Of a stretch of DNA of 37,046 nt, positions 10,745 to 19,258 are shown piece by piece; the first letter of the stretch is position 1; each line of letters opens with the position of its first letter. Under the pieces are notes generated by a model that was not told the DNA's origin, did no database searches, and was given only the letters and a program-made list of their open reading frames with translations. Source of the stretch: JBBDYH01 sp040901795 (GTDB lineage Bacteria; Planctomycetota; Planctomycetia; Pirellulales; JALHPA01). The DNA is taken from contig JBBDYH010000047.1 of NCBI GenBank assembly GCA_040901795.1, forward strand, positions 1 to 37,046, read 5' to 3'. The position numbers and the translations under genes are program-made.

Positions 10745-12430
10745 ATGCAAACGAACGCCGCGCAGCGCTATCTTTGGGTTGGAGTGCTTCTGCTGCCGAC
10801 GTTTGCCGCCAGCGTCGTCGGCTTTGTCTCGGCTCAAACCAGCGGCGAAACTCCCCAGGGCGGAAACTCTCCGGCGCCAATCAGCGGGCCGGCTCTGGAA
10901 CTCAACGCGACCTCGTGTCCGAGCGATGCGACAGACAACGAGCACGCCTACTCCGGTTGGCAGAACTGCGATTTTTGCCACGGGCGAAGCGACGATCGCC
11001 CGCTGGAAGAAGACCTGCGTCAGGATATCCTGGTGGCCTCCTTGAACGAGTCCACGATCTGGCGGCACAAGGACAAGCATGAACTTGCAGCACGCGTTCT
11101 GCTCCCCGACGAGGAGCAGCAGAACCTGGCGTATCACATGCAGCAGGCACTGGGTGTTGACAGGTACAACGAGCTGGTGGCGAACGACTGCCAGGCGTGT
11201 CATGTGGCCGGCGAGCCGGACATCGAGAACGTTGCGGCGAAATCAGGTGATGGGCCAAACCTGAAGCACCAGTTCGGAGTCACCTGCGAGGCCTGTCATG
11301 GACCGGCGAAGGACTGGGTGCATGACCATTGGGAGCAGCGGAAGACCTGGAGGTACAAAACTCCCGCCGAGAAGGCGGACGCCGGCTTCGTGAATCTCCG
11401 CGATCCGGTCACGAAAGCGCGGAAGTGTCTCTCCTGCCACTTGGGCAGCGTACGCGAAGAAAAGATCGTCACGCACGAGATGTACGCGGCCGGTCATCCG
11501 CCGCTGGCCGGCTTCGATGCGGCGACGTATTCCCTGGCGATGCCGCGGCACTGGACTCCGCTCTCGGAAAGAAGCGACGAAAAATTTGACGAGTATAAAC
11601 AGATCCACGGCGCGTCGCAGGTTCATGCGGCCAATACGCGCGAGGTGTTGCTCGGCGGGTTGGCGGCGCTTGCCAGTAATCTGACGCTGTTGGCCGATTA
11701 CGCGGCGCAGCCGTCCGAGCACAGCGCCTGGCCGGAGTTCGCGCTCTACGACTGCTTCGCCTGCCATCACGATTTGCAGGCTCAAAGCTTGCGGCTTCGC
11801 AGCCGGGGCGGGCGACAGGCCGGTCGGCCGCCGCTGCGGATGTGGCCCAACGTCGTGGCGGATCTGGCGCTTCGGCAAACCGAGGGGCCGACGGAGCTGA
11901 CCACGGTGCTGGCCGACGTGTCTGCGGCGCTTGCCGAGCAGCCGTTTGCTGAGCGGGACCAACTGCGGACCGCCGCCGGCGCCGCGGGGCGCCTCGTCTG
12001 TCAGGAGATCGATCGGCTCGCGGACCAGCTTGATCGGTCTAAGTTGCCGGAAGGCGACGACGCCAAGAACCGCGAGCGAGAGCTGGTCGTGCGAGTGTTG
12101 GAGCGGATCGGCGACGTTGGTTCCAATCAGCTCCACGACTACGACTCGGCGCGCCAGCTCGTCTGGGCATTTGAGCGCGTCTTTGACGACTACAAAAAGC
12201 TCAGCTCTGCTTCGACGAACTACGCCGCAGTGGATCAAGCGTTACGCGAATTGAAGGCCCCGAGTCTGAAATTCGAGCTCATCTCCGGAAAGCAATCCGT
12301 CGGTGAACCGGGCACCCTCGCCGCATTCCTGCAAGCTCGCAGGGCCTACGATCCCCAGAAGTTCGCCGATGGATTTGGCCGCCTACGCGACGCCATGCGC
12401 GAATCCGTCGGACGTAAGGCCGATCTCTGA
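10745..12430 (+). CDS. Cytochrome c554-like pentaheme protein
   Basis: A signal-like N-terminus (RYLWVGVLLLPTFAASVVGF) precedes five CXXCH motifs: CDFCH (residue 75), CQACH (149), CEACH (181), CLSCH (228) and CFACH (337). The CEACHGPAKDW, AAGHPPL and MPRHW contexts are shared with the upstream gene, so the pair arose by duplication. The start is ATG 10745, only 11 bp after the previous stop; the frame is open further upstream inside the previous gene, but that part reads as a shadow. The C-terminal 220 residues are heme-free and helix-rich. It is the last gene of the redox cluster. A palindrome at 12449-12477 follows and probably ends transcription from both sides. Confidence 0.82.
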   Translation: MQTNAAQRYLWVGVLLLPTFAASVVGFVSAQTSGETPQGGNSPAPISGPALELNATSCPSDATDNEHAYSGWQNCDFCHGRSDDRPLEEDLRQDILVASLNESTIWRHKDKHELAARVLLPDEEQQNLAYHMQQALGVDRYNELVANDCQACHVAGEPDIENVAAKSGDGPNLKHQFGVTCEACHGPAKDWVHDHWEQRKTWRYKTPAEKADAGFVNLRDPVTKARKCLSCHLGSVREEKIVTHEMYAAGHPPLAGFDAATYSLAMPRHWTPLSERSDEKFDEYKQIHGASQVHAANTREVLLGGLAALASNLTLLADYAAQPSEHSAWPEFALYDCFACHHDLQAQSLRLRSRGGRQAGRPPLRMWPNVVADLALRQTEGPTELTTVLADVSAALAEQPFAERDQLRTAAGAAGRLVCQEIDRLADQLDRSKLPEGDDAKNRERELVVRVLERIGDVGSNQLHDYDSARQLVWAFERVFDDYKKLSSASTNYAAVDQALRELKAPSLKFELISGKQSVGEPGTLAAFLQARRAYDPQKFADGFGRLRDAMRESVGRKADL

Positions 12431-12448
12431 ACATGGCGAAACAGCCCT

Positions 12449-12477
12449 GTGCCACTGCTCGCCGCGAGCAGTGCCAC
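12449..12477. terminator. Palindrome between convergent genes, possible bidirectional terminator
   Basis: A perfect 10-bp inverted repeat, CACTGCTCGC / GCGAGCAGTG, with a single central base lies in the 65-bp gap between two converging genes. The same palindrome recurs at 33512-33538 and 35469-35497, so it is also a member of a dispersed repeat family. There is no clear T-tract. Confidence 0.45.
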
Positions 12478-12495
12478 GTCTTAGTCTTCCCACCG

Positions 12496-14322
12496 TTATT
12501 TCCCCGGCAATTCCCAACTCGGCGAAAACGTCTCTTTGGGGTGTAGCAGATTATCGACGGCGCGCGAGAGCAACAGCAACGAGGGTCCGTCGTCCGGCCA
12601 CTCAGCCAGGATCGCCGCCAGCATGTTGGCCGCATGTCGAAAGTCTTCTTTCTCGAAAGCGTCCAAGGCCGTCTCATAGCGGCTCATGGCGGGTGAAGCC
12701 GGCTTGCCTGCCAGCCCGCGGATCTCGAAGAGATCGAGCGTTTGCTCGATGTTCACCACGTTGACACTGCACAATCGACGGATTGCAAACTCGTTGCCTA
12801 ATTTGTTCCGCGTGCCCGAGGTGATCAAGAGGTCGGTCTTTAAGTACTTGCTGGCGCCTTGCACGCGGCTGGCGACGTTGACGACGGTTCCCAACGCGCC
12901 GTACTTGAACTTGCGTTGAGAGCCCGTGTTGCCGACATGCGCCACGCCGGTGTTGATGCCGATGCCGACGCGCACCGGTTCGCCGAGTTTCTTCTGCCAC
13001 CGCTCATTGATCTTGCGCAGGCCGCCGAGCATGTCGAGCGCCGCTCGACAGGCGAGCGTGGCTTGTTCCGGCTGCTCTTGCGGGGCGCCCCACATGGCAA
13101 TCAGCTCATCGCCGATGTAGTCCACCAGCACGCCCGCATGCGCCGCGACGTAATCCGACAAGACCTCCATCACGTCACCGATCCACGACAGCGTCTCGGC
13201 GGGCGACAGCCGCTCGCTGATGCGGCTGAAGCCGCGAATGTCGCAGAACAAGAGCGTGACTTCGGCATCGCGTCCGCGCAGCAAATCGGGCTCGACGGCC
13301 AACTGGCGCGCAAGCTGCGGCGTGAAGAACTGTTCGAATTTGACCTGCGCGGCCAGCGCCGCCTTCTCTTCTTCCAGGCGCGCGAGTCCGGCCGAAACGC
13401 CGAAGGCCAGCGCTTCGACCAGCATGGCCTCCAGCCGTGTGATCCGCGCCTCGGTGTGCATGTCGGAACGCCGGTCGCCATACATGGCCCCCATCACCTC
13501 GCCCGTCTTCGAGAGAATCGGCGCGGCGATGACGGCATGCACGCCCGAAAGACTCGCCCCCGACTGCGCGGGCCCGACACTCCCTTGCCAGAGCGTCCGC
13601 TTGTCCTCCAGCACTTTGGTCAGAATGCGCGTGCTGGCTTGCCAGGCGCCTTCGATCTTGAATTCCGGATTGGCGCTGGCAAACGACGCCACCTGCCAGC
13701 GTCCGTCCTGCCGCAACATCACGGCGCCGCAGCTCAGTCCGATCAAGTCGACAATGCCGCGTGCCGCATGCTGAAAGAAATCGTCGGAGCTGGTGGCGCG
13801 TTGCAGCACGGCCGAGACGAGCTGCAGCCATTGGAAGAGCGACTCGCTATCGGGTTCCTGCTGTAGTGGCGACCCCATCGTGGTGCTGGCGACCGGCGCC
13901 TTCCCCGGAGCAAGCGTGGGAGTGCGCAAGCTATTGAGCGGCTCTTCATCCGCGAGTATTCGTTCCAATCGCACCGCGCGCGATCCCATCACGAGCAACA
14001 GCGGCAATCCGACCACGCGGTCCGTGCTGGGGGCCAGTGGATCACCGCCGCCAATCCCCAGCTCGATGGTCTGGCTGATGTTGGTGACACGGACCGAATC
14101 GGAATCCAGCGGCTCGATTAAAGCATGCCGCCGCGGCACCGCGGTCTCGGTCAAGGGCGCTACGACCAGCCGCTGCCGGTCGGTCAACCGATACAGCCGG
14201 AAAGGCTCCTCGTCCACCGCCTGCTGCCGGCCGATTTCGACACGGTTGCTGAACGCGGTGGAGAGGACGAGCTGTTGCTTTTCGTACAAGCTCAGGCGGA
14301 GGTTTCGATAGTCGGCGGACAT
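12496..14322 (-). CDS. Class III nucleotide cyclase with FHA and GAF domains
   Basis: Residues 25-115 resemble an FHA domain (VEIGRQ, PRRHALIE, VTNIS). Residues 160-310 form a GAF sensor (FFQHAARGIVDLIGLSCGAVML to MGAMYGDRR), followed by a helical linker. Residues 345-540 are a class III cyclase homology domain with metal ligands D361 (FCDIRGFS) and D405 (YIGDELIA) and the transition-state pair N482/R486 (VVNVASR). The usual substrate lysine before the second aspartate is D401 here, and the partner position is T479, so the base specificity (cAMP or cGMP) cannot be read off. About 60 residues at the C-terminus look like a single helical repeat. It converges on the redox operon that encodes a protein with two cNMP-binding domains. 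Likely role: cytoplasmic second-messenger synthesis in response to a phospho-signal and a small ligand. Confidence 0.88.
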   Translation of the reverse strand: MSADYRNLRLSLYEKQQLVLSTAFSNRVEIGRQQAVDEEPFRLYRLTDRQRLVVAPLTETAVPRRHALIEPLDSDSVRVTNISQTIELGIGGGDPLAPSTDRVVGLPLLLVMGSRAVRLERILADEEPLNSLRTPTLAPGKAPVASTTMGSPLQQEPDSESLFQWLQLVSAVLQRATSSDDFFQHAARGIVDLIGLSCGAVMLRQDGRWQVASFASANPEFKIEGAWQASTRILTKVLEDKRTLWQGSVGPAQSGASLSGVHAVIAAPILSKTGEVMGAMYGDRRSDMHTEARITRLEAMLVEALAFGVSAGLARLEEEKAALAAQVKFEQFFTPQLARQLAVEPDLLRGRDAEVTLLFCDIRGFSRISERLSPAETLSWIGDVMEVLSDYVAAHAGVLVDYIGDELIAMWGAPQEQPEQATLACRAALDMLGGLRKINERWQKKLGEPVRVGIGINTGVAHVGNTGSQRKFKYGALGTVVNVASRVQGASKYLKTDLLITSGTRNKLGNEFAIRRLCSVNVVNIEQTLDLFEIRGLAGKPASPAMSRYETALDAFEKEDFRHAANMLAAILAEWPDDGPSLLLLSRAVDNLLHPKETFSPSWELPGK

Positions 14323-14372
14323 ATCGTCGAAGATAGGTAAAGCGGCGGCACTTGTCGAGCGACCTTTGGAGT

Positions 14373-14540
14373 ACGAGTCGCCGCGGCGACTCGTCGCTCA
14401 GCGCATCCAGCCAATTGAGCGTTCCATAGCAATGCGGCGAATTTCTTGAGGCCCGGAAGGGCCGCCATTCTATAGCCGTGGGCGCTAGCCCACGGACGAC
14501 AGCGTACCGAACCTCTACAGGCCCGGAGGGCCGACATTGT
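14373..14540. repeat. Cluster of three palindromic repeat types upstream of the cyclase
   Basis: The gap contains an 11-bp-arm palindrome ACGAGTCGCCG/CGGCGACTCGT (14373-14394), a hairpin CCGTGGGC-GCTA-GCCCACGG (14476-14495), and two direct copies of AGGCCCGGA(A)GGGCCG(C/A)CATT (14449-14469 and 14519-14538). They are typical of short dispersed repeats in planctomycete intergenic DNA. A variant of the first recurs near 19828-19850. Confidence 0.6.
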
Positions 14541-14571
14541 TCTTTTGACGCCCACGGTCAGGCAACTCGTA

Positions 14572-15207
14572 TCAATTCGGCTCCAGCCAGATCAGAAAAC
14601 CGGCCGCCGGATCCTCGATTTGGTCGGTGAGATTAGCTTGAGAAACGCGGTGCCGCGCGAGTACGACCCGCTCGTCGGGTGCGATGTCCGTCGTCGATCG
14701 GCCGACGCTCTCTATGGCATACCTTCTCGACCTCCACTCGACCCACGGCTGCTCGAACTTGCCGACGCCGCCGTGACTTGCTGACATCGACCCATACTAG
14801 CGGTTATCGCGAGGATCTCGCCGGATGCGATAGCGCACTTCATGCTCGCCCGGCTCCGAAATCGTCGTCGCTCCGTAGCCCGTCTGAGGAAACCCTTCCT
14901 TGGGAACCTGGCCGCCGGCCACTCGTATGTGGTAACTATGGCCTTCTGACACCCAAATTCGCCATGCCCATTCCAGCTCGTTATTCGTCGGGACGCCAAT
15001 CGCGTGGAATCGCGTTTCGTCCTCGACCGAAAGCTCGCCGAAATCGTTTCGCAGCCGGCGGTTTTCGGCTTCCAGCAGCCGATTCCGCGTAGCGATGCGA
15101 TTCGTATTGACCCAACTCACCACCAGCGCAATCACCGCGACCGCGACAAGCAAGACGCGGAGCGTGAAACGGGGACGGCGGGGGGAGGGTGGATTTGAAG
15201 TTTGCAT
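14572..15207 (-). pseudogene. Small membrane-anchored protein gene interrupted by an in-frame TAG
   Basis: Translation from ATG 15207 gives a basic N-terminus, one membrane helix (LRVLLVAVAVIALVVSW), a short coiled-coil (RLLEAENRRLRNDF) and a beta-rich domain. It stops at TAG 14797-14799 after RDPRDNR. The same frame continues for 75 more codons, with credible protein sequence ending in DPAAGFLIWLEPN and TGA 14572. No frameshift is needed; a single TGG-to-TAG change would explain the break (the next codons are TAT GGG). Planctomycetes carry many paralogues of this kind of short membrane protein, but I do not know their function. Either it is a recent nonsense pseudogene, or the amber codon is read through. 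Confidence 0.6.
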
Positions 15208-15570
15208 GATGGTCGAGTTAGGTCGTGAAAGTTCAAGGTCGCCTCCGCCCCGCTTGCCGGGGTGGAGCGATGTTTGTAAACCAGACCCGCTAGCCGCTGC
15301 ATCTCTCGGCCACCGCCCGCCTTGTGCGGGTGGAGCCATGTTTACAGCCGTTCGCCACGTCTCAGCAAGTGCCGAATGCGGAATTCGGAGCGCGGAGTGA
15401 GGAGAAACGATGAAAGGGCAGTGAGATCGGGAGCCGCGAGAAGGAGTACCCCTTCTTCGATAGGCTCAGGGTGAGCGCGAAGTCAGGAGTGCCTCGACTG
15501 GTCGGTCGACGGAGATGATCTAGCCGCCAAATCCCTCGAGAATGGGCCGGCTCGCCTCGAGCGGAGACCG
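15208..15570. repeat. Non-coding gap with two repeat types
   Basis: No gene is seen. There are two direct copies of a unit ending GGGTGGAGC(G/C)ATGTTT, at about 15248-15280 and 15315-15347, each preceded by a small hairpin (CCCGCTTGCCGGGG; CCCGCCTTGTGCGGG). At about 15453-15477 lies CCTTCTTCGATAGGCTCAG followed by GGTGAGCG, a sequence type that recurs in many bacterial genomes as a dispersed repeat. Confidence 0.5.
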
Positions 15571-17061
15571 TTAGTCGACCAGCGACGTGAAACGCGCGTA
15601 GGCGCTTTCCCATTCGGCTGGGTTACGCGGGTCGTAGGTTTCTACCGAGAAGCTGCGGCGGATCACTTCGCGGGCCTGAGCGATCGAGGCCACTTCGCCG
15701 GCGGCGATGGTTTGCATCATCAGGTTGCCAATCGCCGTGGCTTCGACCGGACCCGCGATCACGCGGCGGTTGCAGGCGTCGGCGGCCATCTGGCAGAGCT
15801 GGCGGTTTTGCGCGCCGCCGCCGACGATGTGGATGGTCGCAATGTGCCCACTCGTGAGCTCCTCGAGCCAGCCGAGCACCTGACGGTACTTGAGCGCCAG
15901 GCTTTCGAGCGCGCAGCGAATGACCTCGCCTTCGCCTGCCGGAACGGGCTGGCCGGTTTGTTGGCAATAGTCGCGGATCGCTTCGGGCATGTTCACCGGC
16001 GCCAGGAAGCGAGGATCGTCCGGGTTAATTAGCGACACAAGCGGCCTGGCTTCGGCAGCCTGCGCGGTGAGATACTCCCATGTGTACGTGGTTCCTTCCT
16101 CGCTCCAAACGCGGCGGCATTCCTGGACGAGCCACAACCCGCAGATGTTTTTCAAGACGCGCGTCGTCCCGCCGACGCCCCCTTCGTTGGTGAAGTTGAG
16201 CGCCAGGCACTTGTCGTTGATGATCGGCTGCGACACTTCCACACCCATCAAGGACCAGGTGCCCGAGCTGATGTAGCACCAGTCGGGTGGCATGGTCGAT
16301 GTTCCGGCGGCGGGCACGGCCATCACGGCGCTGGCCGTGTCATGCGTGCCGGGGACGATGACCTCGACATTGGATAAATGCGTGGCCGCGGCGACTTGCG
16401 GCGTCAGCCGCCCCAGCGTTTCGCCAGGCCTGATGATGCTGCCGAGCATGGCGGTGGGAATCTCGAACCGTTCCAGCAGCGACTTCGCCCACGCGCCCGC
16501 GCGCGGGTCGAAGAACTGCGTCGTGGTGGCCATGGTGAACTCGTTGGCCTTCACGCCCGTCAACAGCCAGTGAAACAGGTCGGGGATCATCAGAAAGTCG
16601 GTCGCTTCGGCCAACAGCGGTGAGTCGGCCAGCCGCATCGCCAGCAACTGGTACAGCGTGTTGATCTGCATGAACTGCACGCCGGTGTTCGCGAAAATCT
16701 CCTCACGCGGCACGATTGCGAAGGCGCGCTCGAGCATCGCTTCCGTGCGCAGATCGCGGTAGTTGTACGGGTTGCCGAGCAGTTCGTCGCCGCGGCCCAA
16801 CAGGCCGAAATCGACCCCCCAGGTGTCGACGCCGATCGAGCGGATGCGGCTGCCGTGGGCCGAAGCCGCCGTCCGCAGGCCGTTTTGCACGTGCGTCCAT
16901 TGCTGGAGCAAATCCCAATACAGCCGGCCGGCCACCGGGACGGGGCCGTTTTCGAAGCGGTACAGCTCATCGAGCGAAAGGCGCTCGCCATCGAAGGCGC
17001 CCGCCAAAAGCCGCCCGCTCGAAGCGCCGAGATCCAGAGCGACGAAAACGGTGCTGGACAT
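15571..17061 (-). CDS. rhaB: Rhamnulokinase (FGGY carbohydrate kinase)
   Basis: The 496-residue protein fits the FGGY family in length and motifs. The N-terminal phosphate loop is ALDLGASSGRLLAG, and the rhamnulokinase signature GVDTWGVDFGLL appears near residues 97-108. Other family landmarks are NYRDLRTE, GTHDTASAV and, near the C-terminus, HIVGGGAQNRQLCQMAAD. It should phosphorylate L-rhamnulose to L-rhamnulose 1-phosphate in the cytoplasm. No other rhamnose genes are next to it; the gene is transcribed divergently from cysH, with a 160-bp gap. Rhamnulokinase is preferred over other FGGY kinases because of the GVDTWGVDFGLL segment. Confidence 0.85.
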   Translation of the reverse strand: MSSTVFVALDLGASSGRLLAGAFDGERLSLDELYRFENGPVPVAGRLYWDLLQQWTHVQNGLRTAASAHGSRIRSIGVDTWGVDFGLLGRGDELLGNPYNYRDLRTEAMLERAFAIVPREEIFANTGVQFMQINTLYQLLAMRLADSPLLAEATDFLMIPDLFHWLLTGVKANEFTMATTTQFFDPRAGAWAKSLLERFEIPTAMLGSIIRPGETLGRLTPQVAAATHLSNVEVIVPGTHDTASAVMAVPAAGTSTMPPDWCYISSGTWSLMGVEVSQPIINDKCLALNFTNEGGVGGTTRVLKNICGLWLVQECRRVWSEEGTTYTWEYLTAQAAEARPLVSLINPDDPRFLAPVNMPEAIRDYCQQTGQPVPAGEGEVIRCALESLALKYRQVLGWLEELTSGHIATIHIVGGGAQNRQLCQMAADACNRRVIAGPVEATAIGNLMMQTIAAGEVASIAQAREVIRRSFSVETYDPRNPAEWESAYARFTSLVD

Positions 17062-17158
17062 TGTTTAGTTCTCCACTGATGTTTTTATCCCTGGATTAGT
17101 CCGCACGAACTGAAGATCCCGTTCCTGCAGCGTCGATACAACGAATAATTGCACATAG

Positions 17159-17190
17159 TTGACTTAGGATAGAAAGATAGGTATCTTTCT
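17159..17190 (+). promoter_or_regulatory. Promoter with overlapping palindromic operator upstream of cysH
   Basis: TTGACT (17159-17164) and TATCTT (17182-17187) are separated by exactly 17 bp. A perfect inverted repeat AGAAAGATA-GG-TATCTTTCT (17171-17190) covers the spacer and the -10 box, the position expected for a repressor site. A GAGGTG ribosome binding site (17209-17214) sits 7 bp before the cysH ATG. The regulator is not known. Confidence 0.55.
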
Positions 17191-17221
17191 TCAGAGCTTG
17201 GCTCTTTTGAGGTGTGGACCG

Positions 17222-18004
17222 ATGATTGCTCCCAACCGTGAAGCGATGTCCGAACTGCTCACCCTGCACCCCCAGCCGATTATCCGTCCGGAGCTGCCGC
17301 CACTCCCTGCCCAGGAAGTGCTCGACAAGCTCAAGGAGGAGAGCGATCGTCTGGAGACCGCCACACCTTGGCAAGTCCTGGAGTGGGCCGTCAAGACGTA
17401 CCATCCCAGCCTGACCATGGCGACTGCCTTTGGACCAGAGGGCTGCGTTATCCTTTACATGCTCTCTAAGATCGAGCCTGGTGTCCACGTTTTCAACCTG
17501 GACACCGGTTATCAGTTCAAGGAGACGCTGGAGCTGCGCGACGAGATCGCCCGGCGGTATGGCATCGAGGTCGAGATGAAACGGGCCGACACGTCTGTCG
17601 AGCAGTATGAAGCGCAACACGGTGGTCCGCTGTACCGCACCAACCCGGACCAGTGCTGCTTCGATCGGAAGGTGAAGGTGCTTCGCGAAGCGTCCAAAGG
17701 CTGGGCCGCCTGGATGAGCGGCATTCGCCGCGACCAAAGCCCGGACCGTGCGAGGGCCCCAATCGTCGGCTGGGACAAAAAGTTCGGCCTGGTGAAGATC
17801 AGTCCGCTGGCCAACTGGACGAAGCAGGACGTCTGGAAGCTGATCAACGACGAGAGCATTCCGTATAACCCGCTGCACGATCAGGGCTACACGAGCATCG
17901 GCTGCTGGCCCTGCACGCGCGCGGTTCTTTTCGGCGAAGACGAGCGCGCCGGCCGCTGGAGCGGGTTTGCAAAGAAGGAATGCGGGCTGCATACGGCGGA
18001 GTGA
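17222..18004 (+). CDS. cysH: Adenylylsulfate (APS) reductase, assimilatory
   Basis: The 260-residue protein belongs to the PAPS/APS reductase family. The nucleotide-binding part includes ATAFGPEG and the loop LDTGYQF. Two cysteine pairs, C145-C146 (QCCFDRK) and C228/C231 (GCWPC), are the ligands of the [4Fe-4S] cluster that marks the APS-reducing type. The catalytic C254 is in the C-terminal ECGLH motif. It reduces APS to sulfite and AMP with thioredoxin for cysteine synthesis. ATG 17222 is chosen because of GAGGTG 7 bp upstream; the frame extends back to a GTG at 17198, which overlaps the ribosome binding site. An antisense group II intron begins about 5 bp after the stop codon. Confidence 0.93.
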   Translation: MIAPNREAMSELLTLHPQPIIRPELPPLPAQEVLDKLKEESDRLETATPWQVLEWAVKTYHPSLTMATAFGPEGCVILYMLSKIEPGVHVFNLDTGYQFKETLELRDEIARRYGIEVEMKRADTSVEQYEAQHGGPLYRTNPDQCCFDRKVKVLREASKGWAAWMSGIRRDQSPDRARAPIVGWDKKFGLVKISPLANWTKQDVWKLINDESIPYNPLHDQGYTSIGCWPCTRAVLFGEDERAGRWSGFAKKECGLHTAE

Positions 18005-18052
18005 TTTGATCGGGGTAGGGAAGGCCGATTGAATTCGGCCTCCCCTCCCGCC

Positions 18053-18086
18053 AAACCGGACGGGCGGATTTTCCGCATCCGGCTTT
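18053..18086 (-). ncRNA. Group II intron domain V
   Basis: The 34-nt minus-strand sequence begins AAAGCCGGATGCGGAAAA and closes with CGTCCGGTTT. It has the usual domain V length, the AGC triad position, a GAAA-type loop and the two-nucleotide bulge before the terminal helix. The following 18010-18050 can form a domain VI stem (GGCCGA / TCGGCC) with unpaired adenines. Confidence 0.75.
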
Positions 18087-18099
18087 CCAGTTGATAGTT

Positions 18100-19258
18100 T
18101 TACCTGCAAGAGGATTGACAGGCCGAGGCATGGGCGGTTTGCAAGGTATACAACCCTTGCTCGGCAAAGAAGCGATTAGGCCAACGTTGATGGTCGGCCC
18201 CGCGCCCTCGGCCGCGCAGTCCAGTACGCCGTCGCAAGAGGCTGCGGAGGCGCATGCGAACCCAGCCGTCGAGGTCGCGGAACGTCGTAGGGTAGCTGTG
18301 CTTGAAGTATTCAAACCAGCCCCGCAACGTGAAGTTCACGTCGGTGATGATGAAGTGCAGACTGTGACCGCTGGTCCGGCGAGTCTTGCCGCGGATGGCG
18401 TCCTTGAATTTGTCCAGGCTCTTGCGGCGCGGGAAGCGGCGATGCTTCACGAACCGATAGCCCAAAAACTCAAAGCCGTCCGTGACCGCCTCGGCGATCC
18501 GCGTCTTGGTCGGATGCAGCGTGAGACCGTTCTCGGTCGTCCACGTCTGCACCAGCGCCAAGGCGCGATCGGCCTGCTCGCGCGTGCGGCAGAGGGTCAC
18601 AAAATCATCCGCATAGCGGACCATCTCGTACCCCGCCTGAGCCACCAAGTGGTCCAGGGGGTCGAGATACAGGTTGCTCAACAGCGGACTGAGCACCGCG
18701 CCTTGCGGCGCGCCGCTTTCCGGCGTCGAGTGCGTCAGGCCATCCAGGATGCCTGCCTTCAGAAACGCCTCGACCAGTTCCAGCACGCGTCGGTTCCAGT
18801 ACGTGACGCACCGCTCCTTGCACCACGCGGTCGCGCACCGTGGGGATGCCCAGCGGTCGCGTTTCCTGGCTGCCCGGCTTGGGAAGATGGACTCGCCGCA
18901 CCGCCTGCGGACGGTAGCTGCCGTCCTTCAGTTGGCCGACCAGCTTCTCCAAGTTCCGGGTCAGGTCGCGGGTGAAGTCTTCCACCGTGACGTGATCTAC
19001 TCCGGCCGCTCCTCCGTTGGCAGCGACTTTGCCGTACGCCGAGAACAGGTTGCGGTCGGAGAACACTTTGTCCATCAAGCTGAACCAGACTCCTCCTTTC
19101 ACTCCGGTTTCCAGAGCCGTCGGGCACCACGCGCAGCAGTGGTCGTTGCGGTCTGTCCAGACCGAAGGTTCGGTCCAGGCCCAGCGGGCGCGGACTTCTC
19201 CTGCTTGTGTAGCCGTCGCCGGCACTGTCGCGGGGATGATTTCCTTCGTGCTGTGCAT
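18100..19258 (-). pseudogene. Group II intron reverse transcriptase-maturase, internal deletion with frameshift
   Basis: The N-terminal part (19258 to about 18795) has the intron RT start: LETGVKGG, ANGGAAGVDHVTVEDF, LPKPGSQETRPLGIPTVRDR and VRHVLEP. After LEP the frame changes and the protein resumes as LELVEAFLKAGILDG in the other frame, then GAPQGAVLSPLLSNLYLDPLD, RYADDF, and a complete maturase domain to the end. The stretch that normally joins these, about 50-70 residues with the first catalytic aspartate motif (xDLKxYFD), is missing. YADD is kept, but the active site cannot form, so the intron cannot be mobile by its own protein. The C-terminal RGRGRGADHQRWPN segment is typical of this intron class. 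Confidence 0.8.

Noticed and set aside
11243..12238. Minus-strand frame of 331 codons opposite the second c554-like gene
   Set aside because: Shadow of a convincing cytochrome gene; Arg-rich without domain signals.
12859..13866. Plus-strand frame of 335 codons opposite the cyclase
   Set aside because: Shadow of the cyclase gene; His/Arg-rich without motifs.
17096..18109. Minus-strand frame of 337 codons opposite cysH
   Set aside because: It overlaps cysH completely and extends into the intron end; no recognisable protein.
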